Shown piece after piece: positions 16,106 through 25,289 of a DNA stretch of 64,000 nucleotides. Under the pieces are notes generated by a model that did not search any database, had not been told where the DNA came from, and saw only the letters and a program-made list of their open reading frames with translations. Within the stretch, counting starts at the first letter, position 1. Each line of letters begins with the position of its first letter. Source of the stretch: Paeniglutamicibacter terrestris (GTDB lineage: Bacteria > Actinomycetota > Actinomycetes > Actinomycetales > Micrococcaceae); assembly GCF_012271785.1 (NCBI RefSeq), contig NZ_JAAWVT010000001.1, forward strand, positions 186,001 through 250,000, written 5' to 3'. The translations under genes and the position numbers were made by a program.

Positions 16106-17455
16106 ATGAGCGAGATTCCTGTTGCATCTGATGCTTCGGCCGACCACCGGAAAATTATTACCAAACCCGTCATGGCATGGGCAGCCTGGGACTGGGGGTC
16201 AGCCGCGATCAACGCCGTCATGACCACCTTTGTCTTTACCGTGTATCTGACCAGTGATCTTTTTGGGAACAAGGACGCCAATTCCGTCGTCTTGGGAAAT
16301 GCCCTAGCCATCGCCGGCTTGGCCATTGCGTTGCTGGCCCCGATCACGGGTCTACGTTCGGATGCCGGAGGGCGCCGCCGCTTCTGGCTGGGCGTGAACA
16401 CTGTGATCGTTGCCGGGCTGACGGCCGCCTGCTTCTTCGTCTTCCCGGAGCCACGGTTCCTGATTCTCGGCGTGAGCCTCATCGCTCTGGCCTCGGTCTT
16501 TTCCGAGTTCGCGACGGTGAATTACAACGCCATGCTCCCGCAGATTTCCACCCCAGCAACCATTGGCAAGGTCTCCGGCTTCGGCTGGGGCATGGGGTAC
16601 CTCGGTGGCATTTTGGCCCTGGCCATCGTGCTGTTCACCCTGGTGACCCCGCTCTTTGACTGGGCCGGCGCCTCCGAAACTAACGCCTTGAACCTTCGTC
16701 TGGTCGCGGTATTCTCGGCTCTGTGGTTCCTCGGCTTCGGGCTTCCGGTACTTTTTGCCGTTCCGGAGATCCCCGGTCCATCATCCGGTGCACGCTTCAG
16801 CATCCTGCAGTCCTACGCCGAGTTGTGGCGCCGGGTGGTGGCTCTGGCCCGCACGGATCGCCACACCGTCTTCTTCCTCCTGGCCAGCGCCGTTTTCCGC
16901 GACGGATTGGCGGCGGTCTTCACCTTCGGCGGCATCATCGCCGCTGGAACCTTCGGGTTCCCGCTGCAGCAGGTGATCATCTTCGCCATCGCCGGCAACG
17001 TGGTCGCCGCGCTCGGGGCCATGCTCGGTGGACTGCTTGATGACAAGATCGGCCCCAAACGCGTGATCATCGGATCACTCATTGGGCTGCTGATCGCGGG
17101 CATGGGAGTCTTCCTCTCCCCCGATGCCTCGGGATTCTGGCTCTTCGGATTGATGCTGTGCCTCTTTGTCGGCCCGGCCCAGTCCTCCAGCCGCGCCTTC
17201 CTGGCCCGGTTGGCTCCCCAGGGTCAGGAGGGTGAACTCTTCGGCCTGTATGCCACCACGGGCCGCGCCGTCAGTTTCCTGGCGCCTGCCCTCTTTGCCG
17301 CAGCCATTGCCCTGGCAGCCCCACACGTCGCCGAGGCTCAACGCTACGGAATCCTGGGCATCTTGGTGGTCCTACTTCTCGGGTTGCTGTTGCTCATTCC
17401 GGTGCGAGGCCCCCGCGTTGGTGCCCACCGCAACCCTAGCCAAAACAACGCCTAG
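16106..17455 (+). CDS. MFS transporter, UMF1/Atg22-like family
   Basis: 449 residues with about 12 hydrophobic helices. The N-terminus has the UMF1 signature AWAAWDWGSAAINAVMTTFV followed by an FTVYLTS stretch. The first cytoplasmic loop reads ITGLRSDAGGRRRFWLG, an MFS G-x-x-x-D-x-x-G-R-R-x variant. Related proteins are described as Atg22-like or UMF1; amino acid efflux is the known role of the yeast vacuolar homologue, but the bacterial substrates are not settled. The gene appears leaderless (TACGAT box six bases before ATG). mdh starts 17 bases after its stop, so read-through is possible. Confidence 0.85.
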   Translation: MSEIPVASDASADHRKIITKPVMAWAAWDWGSAAINAVMTTFVFTVYLTSDLFGNKDANSVVLGNALAIAGLAIALLAPITGLRSDAGGRRRFWLGVNTVIVAGLTAACFFVFPEPRFLILGVSLIALASVFSEFATVNYNAMLPQISTPATIGKVSGFGWGMGYLGGILALAIVLFTLVTPLFDWAGASETNALNLRLVAVFSALWFLGFGLPVLFAVPEIPGPSSGARFSILQSYAELWRRVVALARTDRHTVFFLLASAVFRDGLAAVFTFGGIIAAGTFGFPLQQVIIFAIAGNVVAALGAMLGGLLDDKIGPKRVIIGSLIGLLIAGMGVFLSPDASGFWLFGLMLCLFVGPAQSSSRAFLARLAPQGQEGELFGLYATTGRAVSFLAPALFAAAIALAAPHVAEAQRYGILGILVVLLLGLLLLIPVRGPRVGAHRNPSQNNA

Positions 17456-17472
17456 CGTAGTGGCATAAAAAC

Positions 17473-18513
17473 ATGAACTCAGCAGATCGCATGAAAGTGA
17501 CAGTGACCGGTGCCGGAGGCCAGATTGGCTACGCCCTACTCTTCCGCATCGCCTCGGGTGCCATGTTTGGTCCAGGAACATCGGTGGATCTGCGCTTAGT
17601 GGAAATCCCGGCGGGGATGAAATCCGCCGAGGGCACCGCCTTGGAACTAGTCGATTGCGCGTTCGGCACGCTGAACTCCGTGGAGGTCACCGATGACCCC
17701 ACGCAGGGCTTCGATGGGACGAACGTGGCGTTGCTGGTCGGGGCGCGGCCCCGGGGTCCGGGGATGGAACGCGCGGACCTGCTCACGGCCAATGGAGCGA
17801 TCTTCGCGCCGCAGGGAGCGGCCATCAATGCCGCCGCGGCAGATGATGTGCGCGTCCTGGTTGTCGGTAATCCAGCCAATACCAATGCCCTGATCGCCTC
17901 GGCACATGCACCCGATGTCCCGGCTCAACGATTTACCGCCATGACCCGGCTTGACCACAACCGGGCACTCGCCCGACTGGCCCTCACGCTGGAAGTCCCG
18001 GTGAAGGCCCTCAGCAACGTCATCATTTGGGGAAACCACTCGTCGACCCAAGTCCCGGACATCACCCACGGTCTACTCACCTCCAGCGACGGCACCACGC
18101 GCCACCTGAGCGATGTGCTCCAGGAAAAACTGGGCGGAAGCACCGCGGTAGGCTCGTGGCTGACCGAGTCTTTCATTCCGGGCGTGGCCAAGCGCGGGGC
18201 GGAAATCATCACCGTCCGAGGATCATCATCTGCCGCGTCGGCGGCGGCAGCGGCCGTGGATCATGTGCACGACTGGGTTGTGGGCACCCAGGACGCCTGG
18301 ACATCGGCGGGTGTGGTTTCCGATGGTTCCTACAACGTGCCGCAGGGACTGATCAGTTCATTCCCGGTTCGGGGCCAGCACGGGAACTTGGAAATCGTGC
18401 AGGGGCTCAGCGTGGATCCCGAGGTGCGCGCTCGTATCGATCGCTCGGTTCAAGAACTCATCGAGGAACGCGAGATGGTCACGGCGTTGGGTTTGCTCAC
18501 CCGCAAACGGTGA
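17473..18513 (+). CDS. mdh: Malate dehydrogenase
   Basis: 346 residues. The NAD-binding fold starts with [19 protein letters not shown]. The catalytic region has [15 protein letters not shown] (mobile-loop arginines), [18 protein letters not shown] and the active-site histidine in WGNHSST. This is the cytosolic-type malate dehydrogenase found in Actinobacteria. It interconverts malate and oxaloacetate in the citric acid cycle. The ATG at 17473 is used because Mycobacterium MDH also has a few residues before the LKVAVTGA strand; the ATG at 17491 is possible. The length is about 15 residues more than usual, mostly at the C-terminus and in the VTALGL end. Confidence 0.96.
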   Translation: MNSADRMKVTVTGAGGQIGYALLFRIASGAMFGPGTSVDLRLVEIPAGMKSAEGTALELVDCAFGTLNSVEVTDDPTQGFDGTNVALLVGARPRGPGMERADLLTANGAIFAPQGAAINAAAADDVRVLVVGNPANTNALIASAHAPDVPAQRFTAMTRLDHNRALARLALTLEVPVKALSNVIIWGNHSSTQVPDITHGLLTSSDGTTRHLSDVLQEKLGGSTAVGSWLTESFIPGVAKRGAEIITVRGSSSAASAAAAAVDHVHDWVVGTQDAWTSAGVVSDGSYNVPQGLISSFPVRGQHGNLEIVQGLSVDPEVRARIDRSVQELIEEREMVTALGLLTRKR

Positions 18514-18558
18514 GCAGGAGGCTAGCGGCGCCGGGTACCAAAAATGCTGCGCGCGATT

Positions 18559-18586
18559 CGGGGTGGCGCCTTCTGGCGGCACCCCG
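18559..18586. terminator. Terminator between mdh and dcd
   Basis: CGGGGTG (18559-18565) pairs with CACCCCG (18580-18586). Four inner pairs follow after one G-G mismatch, with a TTCT loop. It lies between two convergent genes and can act in both directions. Confidence 0.6.
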
Positions 18587-18596
18587 CATCGCATGA

Positions 18597-19178
18597 CTAC
18601 TTTTCTAAGATCGTGCGGTGGAAGTTCAGGTGACTGCGCGACGCGGTGGGACCACGCTGCCCCTGGTAGCGGTTGCCGTAGGCGCCGGAGCCGTAGGGGT
18701 GCTCGGTCGGTGAGGAAAGCTTAAAGAAGCACAACTGGCCGATTTTCGACCCGGGCCACAGCTTGATGGGCAGGGTGGCCATATTGGACAGTTCCAGGGT
18801 CACGTGGCCGGAGAATCCCGGGTCGATGAATCCGGCGGTCGAGTGGGTCAGCAGGCCGAGTCGGCCCAGCGAGCTTTTGCCTTCCAAGCGGGCGGCAACA
18901 TCGGTGGGCAGGGTCACGGTTTCGTACGTTGAACCCAGCACAAACTCGCCCGGGTGCAGGATGAAGGGTTCGTCGGGATCCACCTCAACCAGGCGGGTCA
19001 GATCCGGCTGGTCGATCGACGGGTCAATGTGGGCATATTTGTGGTTGTCGAAGAGCCGGAAGAACCGGTCAATGCGCACATCCACGCTTGCCGGCTGGAC
19101 CATCGCCGGGTCGAAGGGGTCGAGCTTAATACGCCCGGAAGCGAGCTCGAGTCGAATATCACCATCAGAAATCAGCAC
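18597..19178 (-). CDS. dcd: dCTP deaminase, probably the dUMP-forming type
   Basis: 193 residues starting at GTG. The conserved active-site stretches are [23 protein letters not shown] (split here as GKSSLGRLG and [11 protein letters not shown]), GHVTLELSN and the C-terminal YQGQRGPT. Actinobacterial members such as that of Mycobacterium tuberculosis carry out both deamination and dUTP hydrolysis, converting dCTP to dUMP; the HSTAG segment near residue 115 and the overall length fit this group, but the bifunctional activity is inferred. It supplies precursors for thymidylate synthesis in the cytosol. The gene is probably leaderless: TAATTT lies six bases before the GTG. Confidence 0.95.
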   Translation of the reverse strand: MLISDGDIRLELASGRIKLDPFDPAMVQPASVDVRIDRFFRLFDNHKYAHIDPSIDQPDLTRLVEVDPDEPFILHPGEFVLGSTYETVTLPTDVAARLEGKSSLGRLGLLTHSTAGFIDPGFSGHVTLELSNMATLPIKLWPGSKIGQLCFFKLSSPTEHPYGSGAYGNRYQGQRGPTASRSHLNFHRTILEK

Positions 19179-19184
19179 AGTAAC

Positions 19185-19190
19185 AAATTA
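19185..19190 (-). promoter_or_regulatory. Probable -10 box of a leaderless dcd mRNA
   Basis: TAATTT on the minus strand is followed by six bases and then the GTG start codon of dcd. No Shine-Dalgarno sequence fits in this space, so transcription likely begins at the start codon. No clear -35 box is seen. Confidence 0.45.
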
Positions 19191-19353
19191 TCGCATCCCT
19201 ACCGTCCGCGCGGCATTGGTGACCCGAGCTCCATCATCAACTATGGCCACAATCTTCGATCCTCGCCCATCTTTCATGGCCCGAGCTAGGCGAGAACCGG
19301 TAGGTAACGGCTATCCTGAGATAGTTCCATCCAGCTTTTTCCGAAGGGGCCTT

Positions 19354-20181
19354 GTGTCTTTCTTTCGTGTCGGTATCTCCGCGCTCGTGCTCGGCGTCAG
19401 CCTTGCGGCGGCACCCCTTGGTGCCCAGGCCACTCCCCTGGACCCCGTGAATACGGTGCAGATTGCCGGTGCCCCCAAGGCACCGACGACCGGGGAACTG
19501 ACCAAGAATCACGCTTCAGTGCTGGCCCTGGTCAGTCGGGCCGAGCCCCTGTCCCCGGCCAATTACACCCCCAAGGATCTTCGATCGGTTTCGGGAACCA
19601 GCCTCGAACTGCGTCAAGAAGCGGCAACTGCCCTGGAAAAACTGCTCCAGGCGGCTCGTGCCGACTCCCAGTCGTTGAGCGCGCTGAGTGCCTACCGTTC
19701 TTACGACCGCCAAAAGGTTCTCTTTAACGGTTACGTTGCCAGCTACGGCACCGACTACGCCATGCGCATCTCCGCGGAGGCCGGAACCAGCGAACACCAG
19801 TTGGGTCTTGCCGCGGATGTGGGGCTCAGCAGCGGATATTGCAATCTCAAGTCATGCTTCGGGGAGACCGAGGGTGGCAAGTGGCTGGCTGCCAACGCCG
19901 AAAAATTCGGCTTCATCGTGCGCTACCCCTCCGACGGTGAGAAGGTCACCGGATACAAGTACGAACCATGGCACTTGCGCTACATCGGCGTTGAGCATGC
20001 CAAGGCGATGAACGCTTCCGGTGCCGGGACCTTCGAGGACTACCACGCTGCCCTACTCAAGGCCTCCAAGGTCAAGACTCCCAGCGCATCGGATATCAAA
20101 GCCCAGCGTGAATCACTGCTGGTCCTTCGTTTCTTGCCGCCCTACCGTGACTGGTCCATCGGATACGACTTCGCCCGCTAG
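19354..20181 (+). CDS. Secreted D-alanyl-D-alanine carboxypeptidase, VanY (M15B) family
   Basis: 275 residues from the GTG at 19354, which has AAGGGG four bases upstream. The longer open frame overlaps dcd and is not used. The first 27 residues are a signal peptide ending in GAQA. The VanY motifs are SAYRSYDRQ, the zinc ligands in SEHQLGLAADVG (His and Asp) and the catalytic Glu and third zinc ligand in EPWHLRY. The enzyme trims the terminal D-Ala from peptidoglycan stem peptides outside the membrane. Cys residues in GYCNLKSCFGE probably form a disulfide. There are no van resistance genes around it, so this is a housekeeping carboxypeptidase rather than a glycopeptide resistance gene. Confidence 0.92.
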   Translation: MSFFRVGISALVLGVSLAAAPLGAQATPLDPVNTVQIAGAPKAPTTGELTKNHASVLALVSRAEPLSPANYTPKDLRSVSGTSLELRQEAATALEKLLQAARADSQSLSALSAYRSYDRQKVLFNGYVASYGTDYAMRISAEAGTSEHQLGLAADVGLSSGYCNLKSCFGETEGGKWLAANAEKFGFIVRYPSDGEKVTGYKYEPWHLRYIGVEHAKAMNASGAGTFEDYHAALLKASKVKTPSASDIKAQRESLLVLRFLPPYRDWSIGYDFAR

Positions 20182-20232
20182 GCTTCCACGTCGTGGTGCC
20201 GGTTCCACGCCGACCCAAAATTTTCCGATAGC

Positions 20233-20787
20233 ATGCCGATCATACCCAGCGATGATTCCGCCCCAATGGTGGAGAACTTCCTGCCGTATTCACCCTTCCT
20301 GCCCGGCGGCATCCCACTTGATGGGACGTACGCGCGGTATGGCGGAAGACTATATGCCTGCCGATCGGTGCGTCCACAACTCGGCACGGACGAGGTCACA
20401 GAGTTGATCCTCATCTCCACCGCGGAACGTCCGGGAACCGAATGGCAGCTCACGCGGGAGTACCCGAGCTGCTCTCACACCGAATGGACCAAGACGATCG
20501 CGCGCACCGATGCCGAAGAAACCTTCGCGTGTAGCGGCAGCATCGTGTGGCACGGCATCACCATCACGGGTCTTGACTATCTTCCGAAAGAAAATCTGGT
20601 CGGCGGCTACATGGGTTTCATCAACAAGGACCTCGAGGCCACACGCCAAACCATGGAGCACCTCCACCGGCTCGATGTCGGAACGTGGCACGGATTTGTT
20701 CCGTTGGACGAGCTTGAGAAGTTAGAGATTCGTCGCGAGCCATGGCCCGAGACGCCGCAAAAGCCGTTCTGGAGATTCTTCCGCTAG
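20233..20787 (+). CDS. Uncharacterised protein, tandem paralogue 1
   Basis: 184 residues, family not recognised. It is clearly related to the next gene along its whole length: shared features are an N-terminal FLP-G-x-PL-x-G stretch, a single Cys near residue 43, a central S-x-x-T-x-W-x-K segment, an FACSGSIVWHGI (FSCSAKATWHSI in the partner), YLPKENLVGGY, a D-x-G-T-W-H-G-F-V-P-L-D-E-L segment and a closing RREPWPE. No signal peptide or membrane segment is seen, so it is cytosolic. The ATG at 20233 is used because it aligns with the start of the paralogue, although a TAGCAT box overlaps it. The function is unknown; composition is normal for the region. Confidence 0.72.
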   Translation: MPIIPSDDSAPMVENFLPYSPFLPGGIPLDGTYARYGGRLYACRSVRPQLGTDEVTELILISTAERPGTEWQLTREYPSCSHTEWTKTIARTDAEETFACSGSIVWHGITITGLDYLPKENLVGGYMGFINKDLEATRQTMEHLHRLDVGTWHGFVPLDELEKLEIRREPWPETPQKPFWRFFR

Positions 20788-20839
20788 ACCGATCGTCCCA
20801 AATCGCCGTGGTCACCCAACCCGACGTAGCATGTTGGTA

Positions 20840-21451
20840 ATGGCCAACAACGACGAACCTCCGAAGATACGGTTCTATCCGAATCAATGGTTCCTGCCCG
20901 ACGGAAGTCCACTCCACGGAAATTTCGCACGCGTTAACGGCGTCTTGTTTCTCTGCCGTCCGGAGCAAAACGGAAGCTCGTTGGGCCCCCGGGAACGTCT
21001 TGTTTTGCTCGCTACCGGAGAGAATCCGGGATCTGGCTGGGAGCTAAAACCGGTGTTTGGCTCCAGCCCCATCACGCAATGGAGCAAGGTGATCGAGCAA
21101 TCCGAGGCCGAGGAACTTTTTAGCTGTAGCGCGAAAGCCACGTGGCACTCCATCGATTTCAGCGACCCGACGTATCTGCCGGAGGGGAACCTCATTGGCG
21201 GATTCATTGACCGTGCGGATCGTGATTTCGAATCACGGGCCCACGGCATCCAGCGCCTGGAGCGGGTGGATCAGGGCAGTTGGTACGGCTATGTTCCGCT
21301 GGAGGAACTCGATCACTTGGAGATGACCCGGCAGCCCTGGCCGCATCTCAACGCAGCAGATCCTCTGCCCGCGCCCGTGGATGGTCGGGGTAAGAACTGG
21401 CACTCGTGGATCGGCCGAGTGGTTGGTCGGGGCAGCGGAGCCGCTGACTAA
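20840..21451 (+). CDS. Uncharacterised protein, tandem paralogue 2
   Basis: 203 residues if started at the ATG at 20840. A TAGCAT -10 box (20827-20832) lies seven bases upstream, so this start would be leaderless, and the alternative ATG at 20831 would fall inside the -10 box. The protein matches paralogue 1 throughout (FLPDGSPLHG, WSKVIEQSEAEELFSCS, YLPEGNLIGGF, DQGSWYGYVPLEELDHL, RQPWPH) and adds about 40 residues at the C-terminus, rich in Gly and Trp. The tryptophans and aromatic positions are conserved between the copies, which suggests a folded binding domain. Its function is unknown. Confidence 0.72.
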   Translation: MANNDEPPKIRFYPNQWFLPDGSPLHGNFARVNGVLFLCRPEQNGSSLGPRERLVLLATGENPGSGWELKPVFGSSPITQWSKVIEQSEAEELFSCSAKATWHSIDFSDPTYLPEGNLIGGFIDRADRDFESRAHGIQRLERVDQGSWYGYVPLEELDHLEMTRQPWPHLNAADPLPAPVDGRGKNWHSWIGRVVGRGSGAAD

Positions 21452-21479
21452 AATCCGTTGTTACGGCCTTGGCACCACA

Positions 21480-21503
21480 CTGTTTTAGACACGCCTAAAA
21501 CAG
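21480..21503. promoter_or_regulatory. Palindromic operator upstream of mntH
   Basis: CTGTTTTAG (21480-21488), six bases, then CTAAAACAG (21495-21503): a perfect 9-bp inverted repeat. It sits just before a -10-like TACTCT (21506-21511), five bases from the mntH ATG, so a bound repressor would block RNA polymerase. A metal-sensing DtxR/MntR-type repressor is the natural candidate, by analogy; no regulator gene is nearby. Confidence 0.7.
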
Positions 21504-21516
21504 GTTACTCTGGACC

Positions 21517-22794
21517 ATGACCAAAGAGATCTCCGATGCCACCGTAGTCATCGACACCTCCGCATCACCCAGCACACGACTGCCACCGGCCAAGCGCCTG
21601 CTCTGGATGCTGGGCCCAGCGCTGGTGGCCGGCGTGGCCTACCTTGACCCGGGCAATGTCGCAGCAAATATGAGCGCCGGCGCCCAGTACGGATACCTCC
21701 TGGTGTGGGTGGTCATCAGCGGAAACATCATGGCCTGGCTGGTGCAGTATCTCTCCGCCAAGCTCGGGGTGGTGACGGGAAAGTCACTTCCCGAGGTTTT
21801 GCGTGAACGCTTCGGCTCCAGGGCCGGACGGCTCGCCTACTGGATTCAGGCCGAGGCGGTGGCCATGGCCACCGACATCGCCGAAGTCATTGGCGGAGCC
21901 GTCGCCCTCTACCTGCTCTTCGGGCTGCCGCTCCTGGCCGGCGGTCTGATCACCGGGGTGATCTCGATGAGCCTGTTGCTGATCCAGTCCCGCCGCGGTC
22001 CCTGGGTCTTTGAACGCATTGTCATTGGGCTGCTATTGATCATCGCGGTGGGCTTCTGCGCCGGCGTGGTGATCGCCCCACCCGAGGCAGCCGGTTTGGC
22101 CGGCGGCCTGATCCCCCGCTTCGCCGACACTAATTCGGTACTGCTGGCGGTCTCCATCCTGGGAGCCACCATCATGCCCCACGCCATTTACGCCCACTCG
22201 TCCCTGGCTCGGGACAGATTTGGCAAGGTTCCCAACATGCTGGCCATTCCGCGCCTGCTCAGGGCCACGCGTTGGGATGTTTCCATTGCCATGCTCATTG
22301 CCGGATCGGTGAACGTGGCCATGCTGCTGCTGGCCGCTGTGAACCTGGCAGGTGTTGAAGGAACCGAATCCTTGGAGGGCGCCCATGCCGCGCTCGGCGC
22401 CGCCCTGGGTCCGGTCATCGCTACGCTATTCGCCGTCGGCCTGCTGGCCTCGGGCCTGGCCTCCACCGCCGTCGGTGCCTACGCTGGCGCAGAAATCATG
22501 GCGGGGTTGTTGCATCGCAACATTTCGTTGTTGGGCCGTCGCTTGGTCACGCTCGCTCCGGCATTGGTGATTCTTGCCGCGGGTGTGGATCCGACCCTTG
22601 CCCTGATCCTGAGTCAGGTGGCGCTGTCCTTCGGCATTCCCTTCGCACTGATTCCGCTGGTCAACCTTACGGCCCGCACCAGCGTGATGGGCCAGCATGC
22701 CAACCGCTGGTTCACCACCGCCGCAGGGATCCTGATCTCGGTGTTGCTGGTCTCACTGAACGTGCTGTTGATCGTGCTGACCATCCGCGGATAA
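21517..22794 (+). CDS. mntH: Nramp-family divalent metal (Mn2+) importer
   Basis: 425 residues with about 11 membrane helices. It has the two metal-site motifs of the family: DPGNVAANMSAGAQYG in the first helix and MPHAIYAHSS in the sixth. These belong to the proton-coupled Mn2+/Fe2+ importer group. The start is probably leaderless, with the -10 box next to a strong palindromic operator, which points to repression when metal is plentiful. A 23-bp-stem terminator follows the stop by 31 bases. Preference for manganese is inferred from the family. Confidence 0.94.
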   Translation: MTKEISDATVVIDTSASPSTRLPPAKRLLWMLGPALVAGVAYLDPGNVAANMSAGAQYGYLLVWVVISGNIMAWLVQYLSAKLGVVTGKSLPEVLRERFGSRAGRLAYWIQAEAVAMATDIAEVIGGAVALYLLFGLPLLAGGLITGVISMSLLLIQSRRGPWVFERIVIGLLLIIAVGFCAGVVIAPPEAAGLAGGLIPRFADTNSVLLAVSILGATIMPHAIYAHSSLARDRFGKVPNMLAIPRLLRATRWDVSIAMLIAGSVNVAMLLLAAVNLAGVEGTESLEGAHAALGAALGPVIATLFAVGLLASGLASTAVGAYAGAEIMAGLLHRNISLLGRRLVTLAPALVILAAGVDPTLALILSQVALSFGIPFALIPLVNLTARTSVMGQHANRWFTTAAGILISVLLVSLNVLLIVLTIRG

Positions 22795-22825
22795 TCTGCC
22801 TCCGCCAAGAACTGACAGTACACAC

Positions 22826-22875
22826 AAATGAGGGGTGTGGGAGTGAATTAATATTCACTCCCACACCCCTCATTT
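22826..22875. terminator. Very strong bidirectional terminator, 23-bp perfect stem
   Basis: The arms 22826-22848 and 22853-22875 are perfectly complementary around a TAAT loop; the stem runs from AAATGAGGGG to CCCCTCATTT, so each direction ends in a short T stretch. It separates the convergent mntH and fumarase genes. Confidence 0.9.
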
Positions 22876-22906
22876 ATTGCCCCTCGGGTTCGCGGGGCGG
22901 CAAAAA

Positions 22907-24613
22907 CTACTTGGCGCGCACCGGAATACCGGTGAAGGTCGGCTTTAGGGTTTCGGCAAAGAAGTCTTCACCCTTGTTATCCACCACGATGAAGGCCGGG
23001 AAGTCCTCAACCTCGATCTTCCAGATGGCTTCCATGCCGAGCTCTTCGTATTCAAGAACATCAACCTTCTTGATGCAATCCAGAGCCAGACGTGCAGCGG
23101 GGCCACCGATGGAACCCAGGTAGAAACCACCATGGGTGTTGCAGGCATCAGTCACCTGCTTGGAACGGTTACCCTTGGCCAGCATGACCATGGAACCACC
23201 GGCGGCTTGGAACTGATCCACGTAGGAGTCCATGCGTCCTGCCGTGGTCGGTCCGAAGGAACCCGAGGCCATGCCTTCGGGGGTCTTGGCCGGACCGGCA
23301 TAGTAGACCGGGTGATCCTTGAGGTATTGCGGCATTTCTTCGCCGGCGTCCAGGCGGTCCTTGATCTTGGAGTGCGCGATATCGCGCGCCACGACCAACG
23401 GGCCCGAGAGCGAGAGTCGGGTCTTGACCGGGTGCTTATCCAGCTCGGCCAGAATCTGCTCCATCGGCTGATTCAAGTCGATCTTCACCACAGAGGATCC
23501 ACCGGTTCCGGTGACACCGTCGGTTTCCTCGTCGTGCGCGGCGAGAGCCGGGTGCGAGGCATCTGGCATGAAGCGCGCCGGATCGGTTTCCAGCTGCTCC
23601 ACAAAGACACCGTCGGGGGTGATCTTGGCGAGCATCTGGCGGTCGGCGGAGCAGGAGACGGCAATAGCCACCGGCAGCGAGGCACCGTGGCGCGGCAAAC
23701 GGACAACACGCACGTCGTGGCAGAAGTACTTGCCACCGAACTGGGCACCGATGCCGAAGTGACGAGTCAGCTCGAGGACCTTGTCCTCCAGCTCGATGTC
23801 GCGGAATCCGCGGCCGGTCATCGCGCCGGTGGTCGGCAGGTTGTCCAGGTACTTGGCGCTACCGTACTTGGCGGTCTTCAGCGCGAATTCGGCGCTGGTT
23901 CCGCCGATGACGATGGAGAGGTGGTACGGCGGGCAGGCCGCGGTTCCCAATGAACGCAGCTTCTCGTCGAGGAACTTCAGCATCGAGTTTTCGTTCAGGA
24001 TGGCTTTGGTTTCCTGGTACAGGAAGGACTTGTTAGCCGATCCGCCACCCTTGGCCATGAACAGGAACTTGTACTGGTTTTCGTGACCGGCCTCGGTGTC
24101 GGCGTAAATCTCGATCTGCGCCGGCAGGTTGTTCCCCGTGGACTTTTCTTCCCACGTGGTCAGCGGCGCGAGCTGCGAGTAGCGCAGGTTCAGCGTGGTG
24201 TAGGCATCGTAGATGCCCTTGGACAGAGCCTTTTCATCCGGGCCCTGGGTCAGCACCTGCTGACCCCGCTTGCCCATGACAATCGCGGTTCCGGTGTCCT
24301 GGCACATCGGCAGGATGCCGCCGGCGGCGATGTTGGCGTTCTTCAGCAGGTCAAGGGCCACGAACTTATCGTTCGGGCTGGCTTCCTCATCATCAAGGAT
24401 GTTGCGCAGCTGCTGCAGGTGCGCCGGACGCAGGTAGTGCGAGATGTCGTGAAGTGCGGTGGTGGCCAGATTTTCCAGCGCCTCCGGATCCACTTCGAGG
24501 AAGGTTCGGCCTCCCGGGCCCTCCACGGTGCGCACGCCATCAGTCGAAATCTGGCGGTAGGTGGTCTCGTCTGCCCCAATGGGCAAAAGGTCTTCATACT
24601 GGAATTCGGGCAT
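22907..24613 (-). CDS. Class I (iron-sulfur) fumarate hydratase
   Basis: 568 residues from the ATG at 24613, preceded by GAGGAAG. The open frame reaches 24637 but without a better start. The N-terminal half is the Fe-S hydro-lyase alpha part and the C-terminal half the beta part, as in single-chain class I fumarases. The three cluster cysteines are visible: C104 in [12 protein letters not shown]227 in AACPPYHL and C321 in VSCSADRQ. The enzyme interconverts fumarate and malate with a [4Fe-4S] cluster and is oxygen-sensitive. A -10 like TAGAAT lies about 40 bases upstream on the minus strand. The 23-bp terminator follows the stop. Confidence 0.94.
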   Translation of the reverse strand: MPEFQYEDLLPIGADETTYRQISTDGVRTVEGPGGRTFLEVDPEALENLATTALHDISHYLRPAHLQQLRNILDDEEASPNDKFVALDLLKNANIAAGGILPMCQDTGTAIVMGKRGQQVLTQGPDEKALSKGIYDAYTTLNLRYSQLAPLTTWEEKSTGNNLPAQIEIYADTEAGHENQYKFLFMAKGGGSANKSFLYQETKAILNENSMLKFLDEKLRSLGTAACPPYHLSIVIGGTSAEFALKTAKYGSAKYLDNLPTTGAMTGRGFRDIELEDKVLELTRHFGIGAQFGGKYFCHDVRVVRLPRHGASLPVAIAVSCSADRQMLAKITPDGVFVEQLETDPARFMPDASHPALAAHDEETDGVTGTGGSSVVKIDLNQPMEQILAELDKHPVKTRLSLSGPLVVARDIAHSKIKDRLDAGEEMPQYLKDHPVYYAGPAKTPEGMASGSFGPTTAGRMDSYVDQFQAAGGSMVMLAKGNRSKQVTDACNTHGGFYLGSIGGPAARLALDCIKKVDVLEYEELGMEAIWKIEVEDFPAFIVVDNKGEDFFAETLKPTFTGIPVRAK

Positions 24614-24723
24614 CAGGCTTCCTCGCAACTGAAACAAAACTTATGCACCCATTCTAGGACGCCGGGCCCTACAACCAGACATCGGGTTGCATTGCCGGGC
24701 GCAATATAGGGATGCTTGGGGGC

Positions 24724-25215
24724 ATGAGCGAAGAGAACGAATCAGCCACAAGCACCTCCGAGACCACCGAAGCCACAGCTACCGCGGGCCCCGAAACCAC
24801 TGCGGCCACCACCGGCCCGGCCAACCACTTTGAAATGATGATCCGCGCCGCACAGCATGACCCGGCGCTGAATGGCCAAGTCATTGCCACCTTCATGAAT
24901 TCTGAGGTGTTCTTCCTCAGCCGTGAAAAGGTCACCGGCGAATCGCATAATGCCCAGCCGATGCTGCTCCAAAATGCTCAGGGCCGTCCGGTCATCGCGC
25001 TGTTCACCGATCTGGGTCGCATCCCCGGCGCCTACATCGACGTGGCACCGTACGGCGTCCAGGTTCTGGGCGGAACCGTCATCCGTTCCCTGCAGGACAC
25101 CGGTCTGGTGATCAACCCCGGAGACGAACTATGTTTCGAGATTGACGACGCGGGAGTCCGCACCATTCGTGAAGAATTCAACCTCGACGGAACGCCGAAA
25201 AACCCCACGAAGTAA
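24724..25215 (+). CDS. SseB-family protein
   Basis: 163 residues from the ATG at 24724 (the open frame starts at 24712 but without a better signal). The first 35 residues are low-complexity, rich in Thr, Ala, Glu and Ser. The rest has the SseB N-domain pattern: FMNSEVFFLSREKV, a VIALFTDLGRI strand, VQVLGGTVIRSLQ and GLVINPGDELCFEI. In other bacteria SseB-like domains are found in stand-alone cytosolic proteins of unknown role, and the type III secretion name is historical; no secretion genes are near. No membrane segments are seen. Confidence 0.75.
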   Translation: MSEENESATSTSETTEATATAGPETTAATTGPANHFEMMIRAAQHDPALNGQVIATFMNSEVFFLSREKVTGESHNAQPMLLQNAQGRPVIALFTDLGRIPGAYIDVAPYGVQVLGGTVIRSLQDTGLVINPGDELCFEIDDAGVRTIREEFNLDGTPKNPTK

Positions 25216-25289
25216 AGGCAACAACCTCAAAAAATGTGCGCTTCGCTACCTCGCACCGTTTAGACGGCGGCGAGGTTTAGAGTGTGTAT

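Noticed and set aside
18763-19353. Long frame upstream of the VanY signal peptide
   Set aside because: It lies on the opposite strand of dcd; the GTG at 19354 with AAGGGG begins a proper signal peptide.
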